From positions 65,463,558-65,527,557 of the forward strand of contig NC_134825.1 in NCBI RefSeq assembly GCF_004210375.1: DNA of 64,000 nt. The letters are read 5' to 3'. Positions 37,425 to 48,619 of this stretch are shown here, one piece after another. A program made the position numbers and the translations under genes. Below the pieces are notes generated by a model that worked only from the letters and a program-made list of their open reading frames with translations, did no database searches and had not been told where the DNA came from. The stretch's first letter is position 1. Each line of letters begins with the position of its first letter. The stretch comes from Tachypleus tridentatus (lineage: Eukaryota > Arthropoda > Merostomata > Xiphosura > Limulidae).

Positions 37425-37690
37425 TAGGAGGTTCTTCATTAAAGCCCTTCACATATCCTTTTTTTTTTCTTAGTATATGATACCTCACTAAATATCTTTA
37501 TATAAAATACATGATCAGTAGGAGGGTTTTTACCAGATGTATATATAAACACATATAATTATTCTTAAGTATAAAGATTCTCACTAGATGTCTTTATATA
37601 TTATAATTGTAATAATTCAGAAAAAAAAGTTTCATTAAATGCATTTATAATTATAGTTATCAATTGCTATGGATTGTTTATTTTTATTTT
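37425..37690 (+). repeat. Degenerate tandem repeat
   Basis: Four to five diverged units of roughly 60 bp, each with a core like TTCATTAAATG-CTTTATA (near 37432, 37483, 37530, 37582 and 37634). Spacing is irregular and the repeat is old. It lies in the cuticle gene intron. Confidence 0.35.
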
Positions 37691-38420
37691 TGTTTAACTA
37701 TTATCAATTCAAGATTTATATCTTTGGACCTTTATTTAAAGTGTATTCACTGCAGCTTTTCATCTTTGTTTTTAATAGAAGGTTTTCAATATATTTTCAA
37801 GTCATTCAAATAAATAAAGGAATCGTTCTCTAAAGCTTCAGTATAATTTTTCACATAATGCATAATTAACCCTTCATTTATCGACATGTGTTAATAATTA
37901 GGGTGCTAAATAAAGCACTGACTTACAATACTAGGAAAACAGAGAAAGATTTTTCTATTCTAGAACCGTTTTTTATGTCACTTTTTAACACATTTAGTCG
38001 TTCTTCAGGTTAGGTGCCGGTAATTTTAATAGAATGAAAATATTATAATAAAAAGCCAGTTATGAATGACCTTAATCTTTGATGATCTAGGTCCCTAGAT
38101 AATCTTAATATTTTTAGACCGTAATTGTTAAATAACACCAATGTCATATTACCAAATTAATAGTACTTTCCTAAGATTCTTTGCAGTTCCATTTTGTTAC
38201 TACTTTTTAGCTTTAGACATGAAGGACATTTGAGGCGATGACTATTGTAACAAGGATCTGTTTGGCTCCAGTGATTATGTGATACTCAACCCTCGCATAT
38301 TAAATAATTCAATGATATTAAGTTGACAGAAATTGTTCACAAAACTTAGAACCACGTATGGAACAAGAAGCCTGTTTGTTTGTTTTTTTTGAGACATTAT
38401 TTTAAAATATGATGATTTTT

Positions 38421-38543
38421 GTTGTTTATTTGCAATTAAACACAAATATATAGAATGGGCTATCTGTGATCTGCCCACAATGGGTATCAAAACCCAGTTT
38501 CTGGCGTTGTAACTTCACAGACATTCCGTTGTGACACTGGAGA
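38421..38543 (-). mobile_element. SINE-2 copy
   Basis: GGGCTATCTGTGATCTGCCC and GGGTATCAAAACCCAG are clear. It sits about 340 bp downstream (gene sense) of the cuticle gene's first exon. Confidence 0.82.
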
Positions 38544-38880
38544 GGGTGGGCATTATGTCTTTAGCTGGTTTTACCAATTAGTTTTGAGATATGCGTATAT
38601 TAAATCCTGAATAACTTAATACGGATCTCATTATCCAAGTGGCTCACTACTATCGAGTCTGATTAAAACCTGTACGTGACAATATAAACTTTTACTCTAT
38701 GAACTAGTAAGTGTTGGACTTTCGTGTACCTTTCTTAATTATAATATAGACATATCCTATGAAATTAAATGTAAAATGGCAGTACAAGAATGTGTAGATA
38801 TCTTTACATTTATGCTTATATAAAAGTATTTAATTTGATATGTGTAACTGAATAAACAACAGAAGAAACCAGGAACTTAC

Positions 38881-38892
38881 CTGATCTACCAT
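38881..38892 (-). CDS. Cuticular protein gene, exon 1 (start codon and 4 residues)
   Basis: This 12-nt coding exon reads ATG GTA GAT CAG (M-V-D-Q) and is followed at once by the strong donor GTAAGT, whose first base is 38880. It ends in phase 0, and the only long in-phase acceptor downstream is the one opening the 33910-34989 exon. Joining them gives a start Met followed by a hydrophobic signal peptide. A first intron inside the signal peptide is the usual arrangement in arthropod cuticular protein genes (established knowledge). The 5' UTR should lie between here and about 39040. A weak TATA-like CTATATTT on the minus strand lies at 39026-39033, about 135 nt upstream of the ATG. The exon is inferred from splice signals and phase, without transcript evidence. 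Confidence 0.68.
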
Positions 38893-40240
38893 GACGGGGA
38901 TCCGTGTTATATTAGTGAGAGCAGGTGACAAAGAATTTCTTCTGCACGTTAAGACTAAACGTACCAAACTGTGATTGGACTTCTTTGTTCGGATGTTATG
39001 CAGCCAGGGGCGAGTGTTAGCAGTCAAATATAGTCCGTGTGGGTGTCTTATGATTTTTCGTTTCATGCTCATATAACTTCGTAATCCAATCTTTCCAGTT
39101 CCTAGATAACCCCGACAAACCCCTTCCCACAGGAACTAACTAACACTAAACGAATCAATTATTATTACTACTAGTCTTATCTTGCTTGTTGTTTCACTTC
39201 ACGACATTCATTCTTATGAAATAATGGCAATATTCATTTAAAACACATTATGCCTGTACTCTGCTGCTTTTAAGAATTAGGAGATTTACCGTTTGCTTTG
39301 TAATAATTATTTGATGCTTACTAGCTTAAATTCGACTTGATTTCGAGCTATGACGATTCTTTATGCACAAACTTTATAACGTGTACGGATTCGAATTCCC
39401 ATCGCACCAAACACGCTCGCTCTTTCAGTCGTGGGGACTGTTATCCACCACGTAAACAATTCAAAAAACAAACAAACAAAACATGTCGTAATCGTAATAG
39501 TGTCTCAAGTAGACAGTTACATTCTTACATTGCAAAATTGGACAGACTGTACAACTGAAAGTGCAAGTCTGTAGATTATTGTGTATCAGTTATTATTTGT
39601 AACTGGCATTTCTCTCTCTTCAATACATATAGCGTCGTACACTTAATGAAACGTGTAAGTTTTAACAATTCTAAGAATGAGGATTCTTAACTCTTTGTAA
39701 GTGATACAATGTTTTCTACTCAAACCGTAGTAAAAGCACATAACTTTAAAAGCACTTTAACTTCAAATAACTTTAAAAGCAATGAGTTTAGAAAAGATGA
39801 AAAGAAACAGCAAGGTTGTCGTGTTTAGTCTGTTCGATAGTAGTTTCATTAACAAAGTGGTAAGTAACATACAGTCAGATTAAAATGTGTATGTGGATAC
39901 GAAGCAAAAAGAGGGGACAAATTCCGACAAATGTACCATATATTTCATTTTAATATTCTAGAAATTAAATTAATGTATTTTAACATGTCGTAAGAGCGTT
40001 GTAAATGCTCTCAGCGATACACGATTGGTATGTTAACTGAATATTCTCTTTCCAGCCTTTTATTAGCCTAATATCTGATTTAAAAAGATTCTAAGTGATA
40101 TATTTCGCGATGTGTTTGGTTCAACATACAGCACCATCGTGTTTTCGTTTCATAACAACGTTAGATATCACAGTTAATGAACTTACTGAAGTATCACTAA
40201 AAATTCCAGAGTAAAACAAAGTTCATAAACAAACTATATG
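38893..40240. other. Upstream region of the cuticle gene
   Basis: It should hold the promoter and 5' UTR of the minus-strand cuticle gene (38893 to about 39150). Beyond that are a deleted SINE-1 (39386-39481) and unremarkable AT-rich sequence. Confidence 0.4.
39386..39481 (+). mobile_element. SINE-1 copy, internally deleted
   Basis: Half of the head with B box (GGATTCGAATTCCCATCGC) is joined to a (CAAA)n tail; most of the body is missing. Confidence 0.7.
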
Positions 40241-40338
40241 CAATATATATGCAAAAACGACTCGTTTGGGTTGAGAAAATATTTTACATAGAAGAACGAA
40301 CAACGTTTCAACCTTCTTCGGTCATCGTCAGGTTCACG
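40241..40338 (+). mobile_element. Solo terminal repeat of the Penelope-like family
   Basis: About 98 bp nearly identical to the left terminal repeat at 1042-1140 (shared ATATATATGCAAAAACG and CGTCAGGTTCAC). Unrelated sequence follows at once, so only the end of an element is present. Confidence 0.8.
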
Positions 40339-40600
40339 ACGCCTTTGGTTCAGGAGATTAGTCTAAATGCAGGGGTATCGAGGCACACTAACCCACAGGG
40401 CTCGTACCCTGGATGTGCTTCACAGTTTCGCTAATTTATTTCAACATTTACGTAAACAATGTTACATTGCATTGCAATTATGTTTTAATTATTTTAACTA
40501 GTAGCTGTTCCTTGAGGCACAAGCCTTGAATCTGTTTGGTTGCTGGTGGCGCTCCTGTCTTTATAACTTATAAATGTGAAGAATTGAGTTTATTTTATTT

Positions 40601-40841
40601 TGCTCGTTTTGAATTTCGCATAAAGCTACACGAGAGCGCTCTGCGCTAGCTGTTGATAATTTAGAAGTAAAAGACTAGAGAGAAGACAGCAAGTCAATAT
40701 TACTTACTGCCAACTCTTATGTTATCTTCTTGCCAAAGAACAGTAGAATTGACTGTAACTTTATAACTCCACCACGGATAAAAGGAGGAGCATGTTCAAT
40801 GACGGGAATTCCAATTTGCAATCCATCAAGCGATGCCCGGT
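40601..40841 (-). mobile_element. SINE-1 copy, diverged
   Basis: The body is recognisable throughout (TTTAGAAGTAAAAGACTAG, ACGGATAAAAGGAGGAGCATG); the head is decayed. Confidence 0.75.
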
Positions 40842-42488
40842 TCTAACTGTCTATTCCATGATTCTTAAGTTGTTTTTGTGCATATATTTCCTTTACATCT
40901 GTGCAATTTTCATAATATTCTTAGAAAAATAACGCAAATTTTCAAGAAAAAATTTTATTCCATGAAAAAAAAAAACACTAGGAGGATATAAACCTGAGGT
41001 TGGTGGTTAGAAAAGCTTTTCTTTTAAAAGCTCCGAACATTGTGAAGAATAATTACTCAGTATTTATAAGTTGGACACGTGTTAGAAGGTTATTTTGTGT
41101 AGTAAGCATTCTCGCTTACACTTTACTTTTGTTATCCAACCGATCAACTCTCTTGACTTCATAAGTATTTGTGACCGAGGTGTAAAAATCTGTTTTAAAA
41201 CAATCTTAATAGCTTGATTTCTATTAAACCAAAATATCAGAAAAGGTAATCATAAGCTTCACTTGTCAAGATAACAAATTATTATAGTTTATTGTACACC
41301 ATGTGTGAAAGTAGCATATTTAAAACATTAACCAAGTGAGAAGTAACAAATATATTTAGAAATTTAATGAGAGAAGACGAGTCATAGGTAAAACTTATAT
41401 GTTATGCTGCACTAAGGACTTGTACGTTTCAAAGCTGAATAAATGTATTTTAAAGCATGTTTGATTTGATTAAACAACTAACAATTCCAGAAAAAATTAC
41501 CCACACCTTTTGTTTTCACCATAACTTCCATTGAAAAACTCAAAGTAAGTGCCTTTTACATTAACCAGCACGCTAATCGTTAAGCCAAGTTGCGTCCAAC
41601 TAAGCAATTAAGAAATATATGCCTACCGTTTAAATCAGTTCGTAGTGTCAAATAAATAGAACAAACGATTTTTTCCAAGAAAAAGTTTAAACCTAAAAGG
41701 GCAATGTATTATCGAAATAAACTGTTTTTAAAAAGTACGTATTAGCGTTATATAAGTTTGGTTAGTTGTCTTACTTTTTAGGGTTAAACACAACCAAGAC
41801 AAATGAATAATCAAGATACAAAAAAGCCAGAAGCTCTCGACAACGTTCAAAGGAGATCACCCGCCCTTCAAATGGAAATTTCGCGTTCAAATGTCAGAAC
41901 ACTTTTGATATGTTATAATTTTGTTTGAAAATATATGATCATGTTTTGAATAAGTTCGTTCAGTATTTGGAAACACATAATACCGTGTTTTAAATTAATA
42001 CTTGTTAATATTAGAACATAACAATGGATCTCAAAATGCTCAGTGGTTACAGCATTCGACCCTGGTGCAGAAATTTCGCGCTCACCTTTTCAATTTTTGT
42101 ACGTTGATGTTGTTGTGTTTAATATGATAATATTTAGAGGAAGCTCTTTCAACATCTTTATACATTAAATCCTGAATTTGAGATATTGGTTAGTATTCAA
42201 ATTAAAAGATGGCATGTTTTCATCATAAAGCCACCTCAGCTTCTCATTTAAAATGAACACTTTTTACACCGTCTATGAAATAAATTCTAAATTAAAATTC
42301 TGAATAAAATTAAAAATAGTTCAGAAAAAATGCTAGAAAGAAAAAGTCGCTTAGCAAAAGAAAGAAAATGTAGATGAATAAATAACGTCAATATATCTTA
42401 GAGGAAACAAAGCAAAGACAAAATGATGCTAAAAGACATATGAATTCTTTCTGTTCCCTCCATGTCTTCCTGGTGCGTTGAACAGATA
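40842..42488. other. AT-rich stretch without recognised features
   Basis: No exon or repeat copy identified; ends at the TA beside the second Tc1-like element. Confidence 0.35.
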
Positions 42489-43960
42489 CAGTACTGTACA
42501 AAAGTATTAGAACAGAGTCAAAATTTAGATTTCAAGCTACTTTTAAAGAACAATGGAAGGTAAATCACAGGTGGAACATCAACATTTTATTAATATTCAT
42601 ATTTAGTACAACAGAAACTCAGTGGAAGTATTTGAGCTCAGCAAATAGTTAATATTTCGTGTGTCTTCCTCATACTTCAGTAACTGCAGACAGTCTTTCA
42701 GGCATTGTTGCAACATATTTGATCAAACTGTTTTTGAAATTTTGCCCCAAATGTTTCTAATACACTCCCATAATTTTTGGAAGTAACCTTTGATTTGTCA
42801 AGTTTTTGATCTATTAAATCCAAGATCTGCTGAAGTGGGTTGAGAACTGTATGGGGGAACCATTGCATCATTTGAATAACTCCAGGAGTTTTTCTTAGCT
42901 AAGCGATTTTTGCCTGGGTTGGATTGATGTTTGTGGTCATTATATTCTTGGCAGTAGAATTCTTTGCCAGTATAATATGGAAACTACTGGGTATACTGTG
43001 ACGGATCAGTATCTGATGGTACTTGCAATGGTCCATTATTCCACCTATTTTGCAAATGTCTCTTGTCGCCTCAGCATAAAAACACCGCCAAACCATCATA
43101 CTACCTCTCCCATAAATTGAGGTAAGTATCTTTCACCTTTCTTTCGCCTGACGTACAACCTACGCTTTGAAGCAAATATTTCAGACTTGAACGTATCCGT
43201 CCATAACACCCTTTTTCAATCATCATCAGGCCAATTTTGTACTTTTTCAGCAAATTTCAGTCTTTTTACAACATTTAGAGACCGAACTAAATGTTTTTAA
43301 ACTGCTGCACGTCGAAATATTCTATTTTCATTGAGTCTTCTTCTTACTGTAAATCTGGACTCTTTTCTAACATTTTATGCATGATTGTTTATCTCGTGCT
43401 TGTGATGAGTGGCAGTCTTCCTTCTCTCTTGAAGGCTGCATAAACGAGGATACTTAACATCAGTATCATTGAGTTTGGGTGTTCTGCCTCTTCCATTCCT
43501 GTACATCAACTACTTCGGCCGGCATGGCCAGGTGGTTAAGTCATTCGACTCGTAATCTGAGGGTCGCGGGTTCGAATCCCCATCACACCAAACATGCTTG
43601 CCCTTTAAGCCGTAGGGGCGTTATAATGTGACGGTCAATCCTACTATTCGTTAGTAAAAGAGTAGCTCAAGAGTTGGCGGTAGGTGGTGATGGCTAGTTG
43701 TCTTCCTTCTAGTCTTACAATGCTAAATTAGGGACGGCCTTGAGTAGCTTTGCGCGAAATTCAAAACAAAACAAACAAGCATCTCCTTTGGCCACAGTTA
43801 GCGTTAAACAAACTGTGTACTGGACAGCATTCCCTCCAAATACTAAGTCAAATGCCGCGTCCTAAATTATTCCACCCGCGAACATCTTCATTGACGGCCT
43901 TAATGACCCTGACAGTTGATAGGCCTAAATCCCAAATAATCAACTGGTAGCACTACAAAG
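42489..43960 (-). mobile_element. Second Tc1-like transposon, decayed and split by a SINE
   Basis: A TA at 42487-42488 precedes a Tc1-style end (CAGTACTGTACAAAAGTATT). On the minus strand the frame at 42899-43099 reads MMVWRCFYAEATRDICKIGG, the G-x-x-M-V-W-G-C-F block that lies between the two catalytic Asp of Tc1 transposases. Upstream on the minus strand, sequence near 43380-43510 fits R-N-G-R-G-R-T-P-K-L-N-D-T-D-V-K and R-R-K-T-A-T, the linker after the HTH domains. A SINE-1 (43517-43778) interrupts this region, and transposase-like sequence seems to resume to about 43960. The matching right terminal repeat was not found, so the element is truncated there. Many stops; inactive. Confidence 0.7.
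43517..43778 (+). mobile_element. SINE-1 copy inside the second Tc1-like element
   Basis: Near full length: head GGCCGGCATGGCCAGGTGG, B box GGGTTCGAATCCCC, tail CAAAACAAAACAAACAA. It interrupts transposase sequence. Confidence 0.92.
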
Positions 43961-44123
43961 TGGCTTAATAATTTAATAGAGCTGATGGTGTAAACATACC
44001 TCCTTTTCCTGATACTGATTGGTACACATAAAAAAAATTCACTCTGCAGATTGTTTGATAAAATAAAGGAAACATTGGTCCTGCGACAAATCCTAAAATA
44101 ACTCTGGTCTCATAAACGTTTCT

Positions 44124-44232
44124 TTGTTTATTTAAAATCAAAAACAAGGCTACATAATGGGCTATCTGTGCTCTGTCCATAACGGGTATTGAAACCCGGT
44201 TTCTAGCAGTATGAGTCCACAGACGTACTTTC
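44124..44232 (-). mobile_element. SINE-2 copy
   Basis: GGGCTATCTGTGCTCTGTCC and GGGTATTGAAACCCGG; its head end abuts a SINE-1 tail at 44233. Confidence 0.82.
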
Positions 44233-44310
44233 ACTGCTAGATTGGGGATGACTAGCACAGAAAGCTCTCGTGTAGCTTTACACAAAATTCAGTAAAAAAA
44301 CAAACAAAAA
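44233..44310 (+). mobile_element. SINE-1 tail fragment
   Basis: Only the last 78 bp (CTGCTAGATTGGGGATGAC to CAAACAAAAA). It directly abuts a SINE-2 in the other orientation (44124-44232). Confidence 0.75.
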
Positions 44311-44696
44311 TTAGCTAAATACTTTGAAGTAGTTGCTCTACTTGTGAATTGGCTATATACACAACTCGTTCAGTGTATTGCTATTATGATACGAATCATT
44401 TATAATATCTCTCTAATTGTAAGAAATGTTTCTTAAACATATTTTCTTTAGGTGTTAATTATATGAAAGTATGGCACTTTACGATCGCACTGACAACTAG
44501 CTTGGCCATTGTATTATAAGTATTTCGTATTTCACACAAAAAACAGTTGTTTTTAGATTTTTCATCAATACTTATTGCTGATTCGGCGTCTACATTTGTA
44601 TTTTGTATTAAGGACCTCTAAAACCTCAGGATTCCCTGCATTTGCTCCATTTACTATACATAATGCCGTTCCGAAAATTAGAAAACAGCCCTATCG

Positions 44697-44853
44697 GTAA
44701 CTCTTGAACTACTCTTTTTCAACAAACAACGCGATTAACCATTATATTATAACGCCCACATGGTTGAAAGTAAGACCATATTCGATAACAGGTTTCGATC
44801 CCACATCCAGCAAATTACGAACCAATCACCCTCACCACTGGGGCATGCCAAGT
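44697..44853 (-). mobile_element. SINE-1 partial copy
   Basis: Body and head without tail. CCATTATATTATAACGCCC is diagnostic; the head is diverged. Confidence 0.7.
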
Positions 44854-45017
44854 CAGATGTATTATTAGCACATAAAAACCCGTCTAATGTCTTATATCAG
44901 TGGATTCCAAAAGTTGAGAAATCCCACACCACACATATGTAACTTAACACTTGACGTAAATCCTAAATTCTGAGCTTTCAATGGATAATCCTTCTGCCGT
45001 TGTCAACTATCCAGAAC

Positions 45018-45125
45018 GAAGTACTTTACTCTTACAACGTTAAAATCAGGGGTTCGATTCCCCTCGGTGGGCCCAGCAGTTAGCCCAATGTGACTTTGCT
45101 ATATGAAAACACAAACGCACACAAA
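45018..45125 (+). mobile_element. SINE-3 copy, tRNA-headed
   Basis: B-box region AGGGGTTCGATTCCCCTCGG, then CAGTTAGCCCAATGTGAC and a tail ATGAAAACACAAACGCACAC. A third tRNA-derived family. Confidence 0.6.
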
Positions 45126-45367
45126 CTTTACTCTTAATAGTAAAAATAACAAAAAAATATGAGAAATGTTGTTGATCTTACGGCTGAAGATATCATTAAT
45201 AGGGATGGTTATCAACTGATCTTAGGTTTTATTTTTCCTGCGTGTTGAGTCGAAACGCTAAGTAGTTCTAGTTATTGCACGATACATGAGAAACTTCTTT
45301 AGTTTAAAAATTAATTTTGAGTTCTAACCAAAATGGCTAAATTGATTAATATCTTAATACTTTCTCC

Positions 45368-45478
45368 CTGTTGCACAGCAGTATGACTGCGGACTTATAG
45401 GTAGAAATCGGGTTTCGATACCCGTGGTGAGCAGAGCACAGGTAGCTGATTACGTAGTTTTTTGCTTAACTTCAAACA
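45368..45478 (+). mobile_element. SINE-2 copy
   Basis: TTGCACAGCAGTATGACTGC head, GGGTTTCGATACCCGTGG B box, GAGCACAGGTAGC tail. Confidence 0.82.
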
Positions 45479-46069
45479 AACCGATCTTAATATTTTCACT
45501 GTGCGCTTCATCGTGTCGCCATCTGTTGAATATTATAGATATATTACTAACACAAGACCAGCAACTTCCTTGAATTGGAGTAATCGAGTTTCTTGGAAAC
45601 TATACCAGAATTTTCTAATATATAATTTAAAAAAAAAACTGCTAAATAGTTACAAGTAAAAGTATTTTTATAAATTCAAACTTGGCTGTAAAATTCTTAA
45701 TTAATTGTGAATTGCTAATAAATGTTTCTATCACAAAAATGTTACTGAATCATTGACCAAAGCCTGAGACTTTTAATACCTCATAGCAAGTTGGTAGTGT
45801 GGCCTTTTAAATGTTTTTTTTTTTTAAGTTGGACGAATTTATAACATATTAATGACACACACTTTAAAAATGCCTCTTAACCAGTTACCCTAGGGTAAAC
45901 ACGTTCAGTTGGGCAAGCAATGTTTAATTAGAAAAGTACCAGAAATTCAAATTAAATATTTACACTTAAGAATGAGAATTATGTTTGTAAGGCCATTTGC
46001 CCAATATGCAATAAATAATATCTATGTTGCATGATCTTGCAATTAGATTTTTTTTTAATGTTAGATTAT

Positions 46070-46192
46070 TTTGTTTGTTGTTAAACGCAAAACTATACTA
46101 TGGGCTATCTGTACTGTGCCAATCACAGATATTAAAACCCGGTTCTTAGCGTTACCAGCTTTCATACTTACTGCTGATTCACCAGAGGACAA
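46070..46192 (-). mobile_element. SINE-2 copy, diverged
   Basis: TATGGGCTATCTGTACTGTG and TTAAAACCCGGTTCTTAGCG. Confidence 0.72.
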
Positions 46193-46311
46193 GAATTTGA
46201 AAAACTAATTCACTAAAATTACAACATGCTTATCATGAATTAAAACTTCTGATGGAAGCATTCTTGAGTATGCGCATGTCTGTATTATGTATGATCCTTT
46301 GTAAAGCGCCC

Positions 46312-46428
46312 TCTCAGAGACACAGCGGCAATCTGAAAGCTTTTAACACTAAAAACAGGATGTCGATGCTTGTAGTGAGTATAGCATAAATAGTCCATTG
46401 AGTAGCTTTGCGCTTAAAGATAAATTTT
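46312..46428 (+). mobile_element. SINE-2 copy, diverged
   Basis: CAGAGACACAGCGGCAATC head and TAGTCCATTGAGTAGCTTTG tail. It lies about 170 bp left of the THAP element. Confidence 0.7.
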
Positions 46429-46601
46429 CAACAAATTTAATAATTGCCTTAGAAACTGTACTTTGGTTAGGTATAATTCCTATGTGGTTGCCATATTTTT
46501 AAACACTTTAGTTTTTGAGTAAAAAATGAAACAGCATATGCGGGTCCTCGAACTCAAGTTTCTCTCGGTCCTTCGGCTGTTTCCGTGACGTTTTACAACT
46601 A

Positions 46602-46622
46602 TGACGTAATAGTTGCCAAACA
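46602..46622 (+). repeat. Left inverted repeat of the THAP element
   Basis: A 21-bp sequence starting TGACGTAATAG, repeated exactly in reverse complement at 47964-47984. It contains a CRE-like TGACGTAA core. Confidence 0.65.
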
Positions 46623-46761
46623 CGCTTCGTTGCGCGCCCACCATTGTGTTCCTTTCAGTGCTGGTATTTTATGTAAATCTATCGGTGCTTTTTCGGATTA
46701 CATACTTTGTGAGACTATTTGTTGTCTTGATATTGCTACCTTATGTTTGTTTTATGATAAC

Positions 46762-47129
46762 ATGGTTTACTGCGTTGCTTATGGTTGTAAAACGGTTCGG
46801 CATCGGGCAAAAGCTTCTTTTCGTTTCCGCGCAAGGAGAAGGAACCGGCAAGGTGGCGACAGTGAGTGCGGATGGTCAATAGAAAAAACTGGACTCCTTC
46901 ACACCATGCAAAGCTTTGTCAAGATCACTTTAAACACTCATGTTTTGTGTCGGATCCCACTGTTTTGGATTTCGTGGGTTTCAAGTCAGGCAGGTTGAGA
47001 CTGAAGAAACCACCAACAGCAGGCAGGATTGTCCCCACCATCTTTCCTCGTGTAGAGCTGAGAACTGATCTCAGCCTGCAGCGTACAGGTTCCACCCCTC
47101 TGAAGCCATCACGAAAAGAACAAACTTAA
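46762..47129 (+). pseudogene. THAP-type zinc finger protein, broken
   Basis: The frame opens MVYCVAYGCKT (the start of a THAP C2CH finger: M-V-x-C-x2-4-C). It continues in another frame as GKSFFSFPRKEKEPARWRQ, and after an in-frame TGA as RKNWTPSHHAKLCQDHF, supplying the C-x-x-H pair. A VPTIF motif, the usual close of a THAP domain, follows near 47036. One frameshift near 46800 and one TGA near 46855 interrupt it. The frame stops with TAA at 47127-47129, two bases before a good donor (AAAG|GTATGT at 47131/47132), so the stop may not be the native end. THAP domains bind DNA in transposases and in host factors; the inverted repeats around this one favour a transposon origin. Confidence 0.72.
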
Positions 47130-47685
47130 AGGTATGTGTGCAGTATAAAGTGATAAACAATAACTAGTATAATATAATAATTTATAAAGTACAAGTTTTT
47201 GAAAAATGTAACTAGACATACACATTTCACATTCGTGAGCGTGTTTTGCATTTGTGGCACCTGAAAGTCAGCAAAACCTTGATTTCCTAGTTTAGACAGT
47301 GGACAAATATATTCCAAGTTTAAAAGCTGGTAGATCATTCTGTAGATGTTTTTGTATCATTTTTAAATATGGAAAAGAATTCCATATTTTCCATATTTTT
47401 CAAATTTAACATTCTAAGATAAATTAACTATTCAGACTGCTACATCTAGTTTAATTTTATAAACAGAATTGTGACGTATAATTGAAATTCATTTTGTTAC
47501 GAGTCATAAATATCCGGTACAATGATTGTGGAAGGGCCAAGAATTAGTTAGCATAGTCGGCAAAGTATAAACAAATAAAACCCAGTATGTGATACCAATA
47601 ATTTATAAACACCAGACAGGTTTCGAGATGCTTAAAATTGCACGTGAAATAATACAGACCATATTTGTTGTCATGACTTAGGCTT

Positions 47686-47928
47686 ACCATTCTTCCACTG
47701 GAGGTATAACCGATTCGCAACCGGCCTGGGAACTATCAGTATCACTCACAGTTCCGCTACTCTCGCTCGTGGAACTGTTCTCATCCCTAGAACTTGTCAG
47801 ATCTGTGTCAAAGTAACTGTTATAGGTTATTTCAGAGCAGGTTCGAATTGATATGGCGCTATTCAACACTGTTCAGAACACAAAGTGAAAACAGACTCTG
47901 CCTCTGTTTCTCCGTATACACTGGCCAT
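47686..47928 (-). pseudogene. Acidic Ser-rich protein, first exon of the second gene in the THAP element
   Basis: The ATG at 47928-47926 opens MASVYGETEAESVFTLCSEQ, then the frame shifts and continues as an acidic Ser/Thr-rich stretch (SRDENSSTSESSGTVSDTDS) ending IPPVEE before a donor-like TG|GTAAGC at 47686/47685. After an acceptor (CTTTCAG, ending at 47257) the next bases would give W-C-H-K-C-K, and in a shifted frame T-N-V-K-C-V-C-L. This loosely resembles the WCxCxxC...CxCC motif of the P2X7 receptor C-terminal (ballast) domain seen in many invertebrate repeat-borne proteins. That resemblance is weak. The gene is broken and its function unknown. Confidence 0.35.
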
Positions 47929-47963
47929 GTTTATTTACATTCGACGCTCTGGCGTTGGCGGTT

Positions 47964-47984
47964 TGTTTGGCAACTATTACGTCA
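47964..47984 (-). repeat. Right inverted repeat of the THAP element
   Basis: Exact reverse complement of 46602-46622. The proposed start codon of the minus-strand gene lies 36 bp inside it. Confidence 0.65.
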
Positions 47985-48619
47985 CAGTACTTTTCCTAGC
48001 GGCAAACATAAAAACTAAAACGTTCGGATTGCCGCTCGGAAAGGGCTCTTTCTGCACTAAGTTCTATGTTTCGTTTATTAGCACTTATTTTTTATAAAAA
48101 ATGTGAACCTGCAAAATTAATCAGTATGAATCGTTCTTTTGACTGCAAAGTTGTCTTTTTTCTGTAAAATTCACCTTTAACAATGAAACAAACAAATTCT
48201 ACAAAGATTAGAAGAAACAAAATGTTGAAAAACATGAGATATGTTTATTAAATAATCTATATGACTTTAATAACTGATAGAAAGAACAACTAATATTCTG
48301 ATTTGATGAGGAGTAAAAAAATATTAACAAAAAATATAGAACGAAGAAAAATACTTCGTAAATATCTTATTTCATTTTAAAACAATATTTGAAAGCATAT
48401 TTGAACTAAAATATTTCGTAATAGCAACTCCTTTTGAGATCAAATACCGAAAATTCTTATAGTAGCTCATGAAACTTGAAATATAGACATGGAAAGCATA
48501 TATTCTTTGTATTTCGTATACAAATACCAAAGTTTCTTGTTTGCTTTTATAGTGTCTTATCACATCGACCCTTAAATTTGATATCACATTATATTCACAG
48601 CAGTTGAATATGTTGTATA

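Larger units (their letters stand above)
34990..38880 (-). other. Intron 1 of the cuticular protein gene
   Basis: A 3.9 kb intron with GTAAGT donor and TTTTAG acceptor. It holds an old SINE relic (35190-35305), two young SINE-1 copies in opposite orientation (35472-35752 and 35868-36148), two SINE-2 copies (36835-36956 and 38421-38543) and a degenerate tandem stretch (37425-37690). No coding exon was recognised inside it. Confidence 0.6.
46602..47984. mobile_element. Two-gene DNA element with THAP reading frame and inverted ends
   Basis: The segment is bounded by a perfect 21-bp inverted repeat (46602-46622 and 47964-47984, beginning TGACGTAATAG) with weaker similarity continuing outward (TCCG-ACGTTTTA on both sides). 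Two coding relics start just inside the ends and read toward each other: a THAP domain on the plus strand (46762-47129) and an acidic Ser-rich frame on the minus strand (47928-47686). Kolobok, P and ISL2EU elements are known to use THAP-domain proteins, but no catalytic DDE or nuclease domain is visible and the internal part is only 1.4 kb, so this is probably a deleted or non-autonomous derivative. Exact outer ends and the target duplication could not be fixed. The superfamily is undecided. Confidence 0.55.

Noticed and set aside
44760-44942. 60-codon plus-strand frame
   Set aside because: Its first half is the SINE-1 fragment at 44697-44853 and it has no domain.
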